A DNA stretch of 21,038 nucleotides from contig JALLBK010000736.1 of the NCBI GenBank assembly GCA_036940085.1, forward strand, positions 1-21,038, read 5' to 3'. The notes under the pieces are model-generated. The model was not told where the DNA came from, searched no databases, and saw nothing but the letters and a program-made list of their open reading frames with translations. Numbering within the stretch: the first letter of the stretch is position 1; every line of letters starts with the position of its first letter. The position numbers were made by a program, and so were the translations under genes. Shown here piece after piece: positions 16,713 to 21,038 of this stretch. Source of the stretch: Discostella pseudostelligera (lineage: Eukaryota; Bacillariophyta; Thalassiosirophyceae; Thalassiosirales; Thalassiosiraceae).

Positions 16713-19700
16713 ATGTCGAATAGCCAGAGTGAGAGCCGGAACAGCTTCGTGCGCAAGAATGCGACAAAGATAATCACCATGCGAATCATCCAGGGGTATG
16801 AAATCACAGCTGAGTACTGCAGAGAGTGTCATGTCCCAATGATGAGTTATCGAGGCAAGACGCAATGCGAGGTTTGTGAGGAACGGAATAATGTAAATGC
16901 TGCTGGAGAGTATATCGAAGCTGATATCGACGGGCCAGAGACTGCTGCTGTGGACGCTAAACCCAAATTGAGAAGCAAGTCGTCATCGTCACATAGGCAC
17001 GAGGTAGGTGGTGGTGGTGGCCAAACAATAAGCGAAAATTCACATCGAGAAACTCGCAATGATGAGAACAACCACGAAAAGCATCGGCGGATGGCCGACA
17101 GTGTGATTGTGGTGACTGAGGAAGGGGTAGAACTGTCGCCAGGGGTGTGGTCCTTCGAAGCGAGAACCAGTGATGATATTGAATATGACGAGAGCGACGA
17201 CGACGACGACGGCGGCGGCGGTTTTGATTATAGCAATATGATGGCAAGTGGGATATCATCTTTTGGAGATGATCCTGACGATGACGAATTCATCACTGAA
17301 GGAGAAAGAATACAACCAAATGTGAACCCGAAAAATGCTCTCCTCTTAGCGGCGATTGATCAGCTTGCCAGCCATCAGCGGCGGCAGCAGAGGATGCAGT
17401 CAGTGCAGTTACATGATGTTATTGAAGAAGAGAATCAATCAAATTCATCGTGTGATGTGTTTGCTAGCAATAGTGCCATCACACCGCCATCACGTGGAAA
17501 TCCTGAAAAGCACTATACTCCATTGGTCAATGCGGGTGCTGAAACTATTACCGTAAGCGAAGTTAATGCTGCCATCATTCATGACATTGACAACACCTTA
17601 GCTTCCTACAACAATGGCAAGGCATTTGCGTCGCAAGTCATTCAAGATACCAACAATATTTTGAATGATCTGGTGAGCTCTAAAAGTGGGGCTCAAAGTG
17701 TTTCCCAAAGCATTTATGGCGTTGTAAGTCCGGCGTCCATCAACGGAACCAAGAAGCCACATTTCGACAAGCTGGTGACCAGTTCCGTTATGAATGGCAG
17801 CTCGAGTAATTGCAAGACCAAGGACGGAGTGGACCAGCCCTCAACGGCATCCACAATACCCATCAACTCCAACAGCGCCGGGCCATACAAGTCTTCGGCA
17901 GACACTGCCAGGATCAGCACTCCGACGTCGCCGATAGCTCGTACACGTGTTACTATAAACAAACTAGCAAATGGGTTTGCGTCAACGGCAGTTGCAAGCC
18001 AGACTCGTTCGAAGCCTCACCTGTCAACCTGGGATGATAGTAAGAAGAACGCTGCCATTATTGGCGAGAACACCATGATTGATGAGTACAATGAGGACCC
18101 TGCAGCCTCATCAGGAACCGCAACAGCATTCAATAGAAATCAATCTAATGAATTACCAGTGGCACCGAAAGCAGTAGCAGAGAATCGCAGCGAGAATACG
18201 GATGACTTTTTCAGTGAACTTCGTCACAAAGCCTTATTGGCCAAAGCAAAATCTTGTCAGGACAAGTTAGAAGCCGACAGGTACCGATCTAAACGGAACA
18301 TATCTATCGAGGTGGAAGTAGCACAGCATGAAGACGGCAGTGCTTTGGCGGATTCTCCCAAACACTACCCTGATACCACATTGAGCCCAGATGTGAAGGA
18401 AGAACGCGTTGAATCATTAATTCCAGACGACGAGAAGAAGTATATAGCATTGAAGTCCATTCGGGAAGAGAAGGTTGTACGGCCATTTGACGAGAATCAG
18501 CGGGAGAAGGATTTTCCAGAACCAAAAGCAGCCTCACCTTCGGCGGCCTCATCTCCGCCTGTATTTGGGTCAGGTAAAATCGACCCTGAATCGGTGATAT
18601 CACGTCCATCACGGTCAGCAAAGGAGTACGCAAGACCATCAAAAACTGATCACCATTCGTCAGTAGAATCGGTTTCGGTAACATCCCTACCTTTCACAGT
18701 CTCGAGCCGAATAGCTCAATTAGAAGCTGATGCATTGCACAAACACCAAGTGGCAGAACTAGCTGCTGCCAATGCACGTGAAGTATTGGATCAGATGATT
18801 AAGGCCAGGAAAGCTAGGCGGGACAAGGCAGATGCAAGAACGAAGCAGAGCATTCGAACAAAAGACACAACATCAAAGGTTGCAAGCGAGGCAACAACAA
18901 AATACACGGCACCGAAGGAGGCAAGCGAGGCAAAATTCGTTCCCGATATTGTTGATCAATTATCGATGTGTTCGACTTTGAGCAGTGATCAAAAGGTAGA
19001 ACGCAAGCATGAGAAAAGTAACTTATCCAAAAAGAACGATACAAAGACGAAAGAAGGCGAGGAGTCTTCTACAGCTTCCGATCAGGGGACTAACTACTCG
19101 GCAGCATCCGCGTCACAGTACAGTTTTGAGAAACGCATGTATTACCCCAAGACGCCCAAGGATGATTACAGTATCGTGAGTAGGGATAGTAAAAGCAGCG
19201 CTGCCGATTCGGACACGTCGACCTCGACATACTCTACGTTAGATGCGATCGACAAGCGAGATTACCGCCGTCATGAACATACTCGCCATCGTCGGTCCTC
19301 CTCGGCAATTCGCAGCAGAGCAATCGATAGGAAGGATAACCTTTTCCTGCCATCCCTGTGCACGCCGGATTCGGCCTCGTCCCCCATTACCCAACAACAA
19401 CCTATGCGATCTCACTACCGCTCCCATTCCGCATCGCCTCGTCATCGTCTTCGTGAAATGAGACCGTTACCATCAGCAACTCCGCAGTCGTTGAAACCAA
19501 ATCATATCCTGCCATATTCTCCGAGGGGGGCAAGGAAAATGTACGTGGATCCTCCATCATCATTACGGGAAACCCGTCTGCATGATGCAAGGAAACCCGA
19601 GGTATTACCAGTTTCCCATTTCACTGGAGAGCAGCATCCACCGATGACTCAATATTTTTTAGAAGGTGGACAAGGTCTACCGAGAGGGCAATATTCTCCG

Positions 19701-20774
19701 TCTTCGCGAATGGCGAACGTTATGTTGAACGTGGATACCGGTGCCGCTGAAGGCTTGCAATATCCGTTGTATGGTGGCAAGAGTGAGCAGCATCCATCGA
19801 TGTCTCGTCTTTTTTCAGCAGTTGGACAAGGTCTTCCGAGAGGGCAATACTCTCCATCACCGCGAATGGCGAACATTAGGTTAAACGTGGATACTGGTGC
19901 CACAGAAGGCTTGCAATATCAGTCATACGGTGGTCGATCACTCACGCCCAGGAGTGAGCAGCATCCATCGATGTCTCGTCTTTTTTCAGAAGTTGGACAA
20001 GGTCTTCCGAGAGGGCAATACTCTCCATCACCGCGAATGGCGAACATTAGGTTGAACGTGGATGGTGCCACAGAAGGCTTGCAATATCAGCCATACGGTG
20101 GTCGATCGCTCACGCCCAAGAGTAGTCATGAGCAAAACCGATACGGATACAGATCATATGAACAGCCGCCGAGTGGTTATCTCCACCAAACAACTCGTAA
20201 CATCGATGCATTGTCATTGGCACAGCATCAAGAACGGATGGCGTCTCGACAGCATCTAACGGGCTCGGCTGCAACTTCTGCTCCAGAGCCAGCTATCATG
20301 ACTACTTACCCGTTCTCGCACAACAATGCACCAGGCTTGCCACCCAATTCATACGGCGCCCAATCAATTACTCCTAAGAGTTTTCGTGATCAAACGCGAT
20401 ACGATGCCAGTTTATATGAACAGCTGCCGCTCAATCTCCACCGTCCAACACCGCGGGGTTTCGATGCAATGTCTTTGGCAAATCATCAGCCTCATCATGA
20501 ATGGATGAATTCAATGAACCAGGATTCTATGCCAATGGGCGGACACTCTAATCCTGCCGTAGCCGGTCACTGCGGTATTAATTCATCGGTGCATCCATTT
20601 CATTCACCATCGAGGGTCAGGTTTTTCGACGGCATTGAGCAGCAAGACAATGGTGGTCGACCACAGCAAGACATTGGCAGTCAACCACAGTTCATGAGTA
20701 GTATTGGTGACCCAAGCAACTTCAGTTTACACCAGCAGCCGCTTCAACAAGAATTGCCCTTCGTGTTGCACTAG
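16713..20774 (+). CDS. Large disordered protein with ZNRD2/SSSCA1-type zinc ribbon
   Basis: A single long frame. The open frame begins at a GTG (16689), but the first ATG is at 16713, giving 1353 residues. Near the N-terminus, KIITMRIIQGYEIT leads to a zinc ribbon with C35, C38, C52 and C55 (YCRECHVPMM, CEVCEE). That order of amphipathic helix, GY/GW and CxxC..PLM..CxxC matches the Auto_anti-p27 domain of ZNRD2 (SSSCA1), whose animal members are only about 200 residues. Most of the rest is Ser/Asp/Lys-rich and probably disordered, with an acidic patch (DESDDDDDGGG) near residues 165-175. A charged helical stretch around 675-725 (RIAQLEADALHKHQVAELAA..) may form a coiled coil. The C-terminal 400 residues are Pro/Gln/Tyr/Arg-rich with internal repeats. 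An additional 5' exon cannot be excluded. Function unknown; a scaffold role is a guess. Confidence 0.75.
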   Translation: MSNSQSESRNSFVRKNATKIITMRIIQGYEITAEYCRECHVPMMSYRGKTQCEVCEERNNVNAAGEYIEADIDGPETAAVDAKPKLRSKSSSSHRHEVGGGGGQTISENSHRETRNDENNHEKHRRMADSVIVVTEEGVELSPGVWSFEARTSDDIEYDESDDDDDGGGGFDYSNMMASGISSFGDDPDDDEFITEGERIQPNVNPKNALLLAAIDQLASHQRRQQRMQSVQLHDVIEEENQSNSSCDVFASNSAITPPSRGNPEKHYTPLVNAGAETITVSEVNAAIIHDIDNTLASYNNGKAFASQVIQDTNNILNDLVSSKSGAQSVSQSIYGVVSPASINGTKKPHFDKLVTSSVMNGSSSNCKTKDGVDQPSTASTIPINSNSAGPYKSSADTARISTPTSPIARTRVTINKLANGFASTAVASQTRSKPHLSTWDDSKKNAAIIGENTMIDEYNEDPAASSGTATAFNRNQSNELPVAPKAVAENRSENTDDFFSELRHKALLAKAKSCQDKLEADRYRSKRNISIEVEVAQHEDGSALADSPKHYPDTTLSPDVKEERVESLIPDDEKKYIALKSIREEKVVRPFDENQREKDFPEPKAASPSAASSPPVFGSGKIDPESVISRPSRSAKEYARPSKTDHHSSVESVSVTSLPFTVSSRIAQLEADALHKHQVAELAAANAREVLDQMIKARKARRDKADARTKQSIRTKDTTSKVASEATTKYTAPKEASEAKFVPDIVDQLSMCSTLSSDQKVERKHEKSNLSKKNDTKTKEGEESSTASDQGTNYSAASASQYSFEKRMYYPKTPKDDYSIVSRDSKSSAADSDTSTSTYSTLDAIDKRDYRRHEHTRHRRSSSAIRSRAIDRKDNLFLPSLCTPDSASSPITQQQPMRSHYRSHSASPRHRLREMRPLPSATPQSLKPNHILPYSPRGARKMYVDPPSSLRETRLHDARKPEVLPVSHFTGEQHPPMTQYFLEGGQGLPRGQYSPSSRMANVMLNVDTGAAEGLQYPLYGGKSEQHPSMSRLFSAVGQGLPRGQYSPSPRMANIRLNVDTGATEGLQYQSYGGRSLTPRSEQHPSMSRLFSEVGQGLPRGQYSPSPRMANIRLNVDGATEGLQYQPYGGRSLTPKSSHEQNRYGYRSYEQPPSGYLHQTTRNIDALSLAQHQERMASRQHLTGSAATSAPEPAIMTTYPFSHNNAPGLPPNSYGAQSITPKSFRDQTRYDASLYEQLPLNLHRPTPRGFDAMSLANHQPHHEWMNSMNQDSMPMGGHSNPAVAGHCGINSSVHPFHSPSRVRFFDGIEQQDNGGRPQQDIGSQPQFMSSIGDPSNFSLHQQPLQQELPFVLH
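19629..20123 (+). repeat. Three in-frame coding tandem repeats (52, 57, 56 codons)
   Basis: The units are 19629-19784, 19785-19955 and 19956-20123. Each encodes EQHPxM.., then GQGLPRGQYSP, RMAN, LNVD and GLQYxxYGG. Units 2 and 3 differ by only a handful of substitutions and one lost codon, while unit 1 is more diverged and lacks the RSLTP end. This implies one older and one recent duplication. Confidence 0.9.
20098..20506 (+). repeat. Older diverged coding duplication
   Basis: About 20098-20240 (GGRSLTPKSSHEQNRY, then SYEQPP, ALSLAQHQERM) and 20353-20506 (GAQSITPKSFRDQTRY, then LYEQLP, AMSLANHQ..WM) are similar in protein sequence and roughly 250 nt apart. DNA similarity is modest, so the duplication is older than that of units 2 and 3 upstream. 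Confidence 0.65.
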
Positions 20775-21038
20775 CTGAACTCTAGCTCCGCAACATTGAA
20801 AATTTTCGGAGTTGATCATGATCACTCTTCGCCAACAATAATATGGATCAAGCAACTGAACATTTGAACAGCTTTGGTTCATAAATTATATATGTATTAT
20901 TTGTTAATTAATCTCTCCTCAATACGCATCCTCTCTTTTCGGTAATTCGTCGTCATGGTTGCTTGATGTTGCGCCTCGCTGCTTTACCTATCTCTACTTA
21001 CCATAATACGGTGAGCTACTCCGCAACATCGTCGATCA
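20775..21038. other. 3' flank with no recognised gene
   Basis: This stretch has an AT-rich segment (about 20880-20912) consistent with the 3' end of the preceding transcript. It holds no frame with protein character before the window ends. Confidence 0.5.

Noticed and set aside
16420..16865. Minus-strand ORFs in the OSCA/ZNRD2 promoter
   Set aside because: They overlap each other in different frames, run into the ZNRD2-like exon, and show no recognisable protein features.
1..21038. Defence island, CRISPR, gene cluster or other self-contained new system
   Set aside because: The genes are unrelated housekeeping and surface-protein genes, there are no direct-repeat arrays with spacers, and no operon-like organisation is seen.

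Overview
The window looks like nuclear DNA of a stramenopile alga, most likely a diatom. That is an inference from protein content and gene architecture, not a species call. The evidence is: genes about every 2 kb on both strands; short GT-AG introns (73-99 nt in the intact genes); eukaryote-only proteins (a U2AF large subunit, an OSCA/TMEM63 channel, a Myb/SANT protein, a mitochondrial-type half ABC transporter); and a secreted prolyl 4-hydroxylase with a ShKT module. I saw no rRNA, tRNA, CRISPR array or intact transposon.

Layout. 1-1437 is a decayed stretch: the tail of an RBBP9-like serine hydrolase with an in-frame stop, running directly into a broken gene with zinc ribbons and two HNH domains. 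1605-4021 (-) is a four-exon mitochondrial ABCB-type half transporter. It is divergent from 4459-6855 (+), a two-exon U2AF large-subunit splicing factor with a Gly-rich N-terminus. 7605-9038 (+) is a Myb/SANT (Reb1/TTF-I-like) protein ending in a DEK_C domain. It converges on 9092-10522 (-), a two-exon secretory prolyl 4-hydroxylase with VHL-like and ShKT modules. 10989-12350 (+) is a single-pass membrane protein with a Pro/Ser/Thr stalk. It converges on 12483-16114 (-), an eight-exon OSCA/TMEM63-type channel that includes an 11-nt microexon. 16713-20774 (+) is a long, mostly disordered protein with an N-terminal ZNRD2-type zinc ribbon and C-terminal tandem repeats.

The genes do not form one pathway, and I see no self-contained new system. 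The points most worth following are the VHL-like domain fused to a prolyl hydroxylase, the 11-nt microexon, the hydrolase/HNH junction, an identical 10-mer resembling an E2F site in three intergenic regions, and a 17-bp hairpin inside the last channel exon. All exon structures were derived by hand from reading frame, splice dinucleotides and conserved motifs; no transcript data were available.
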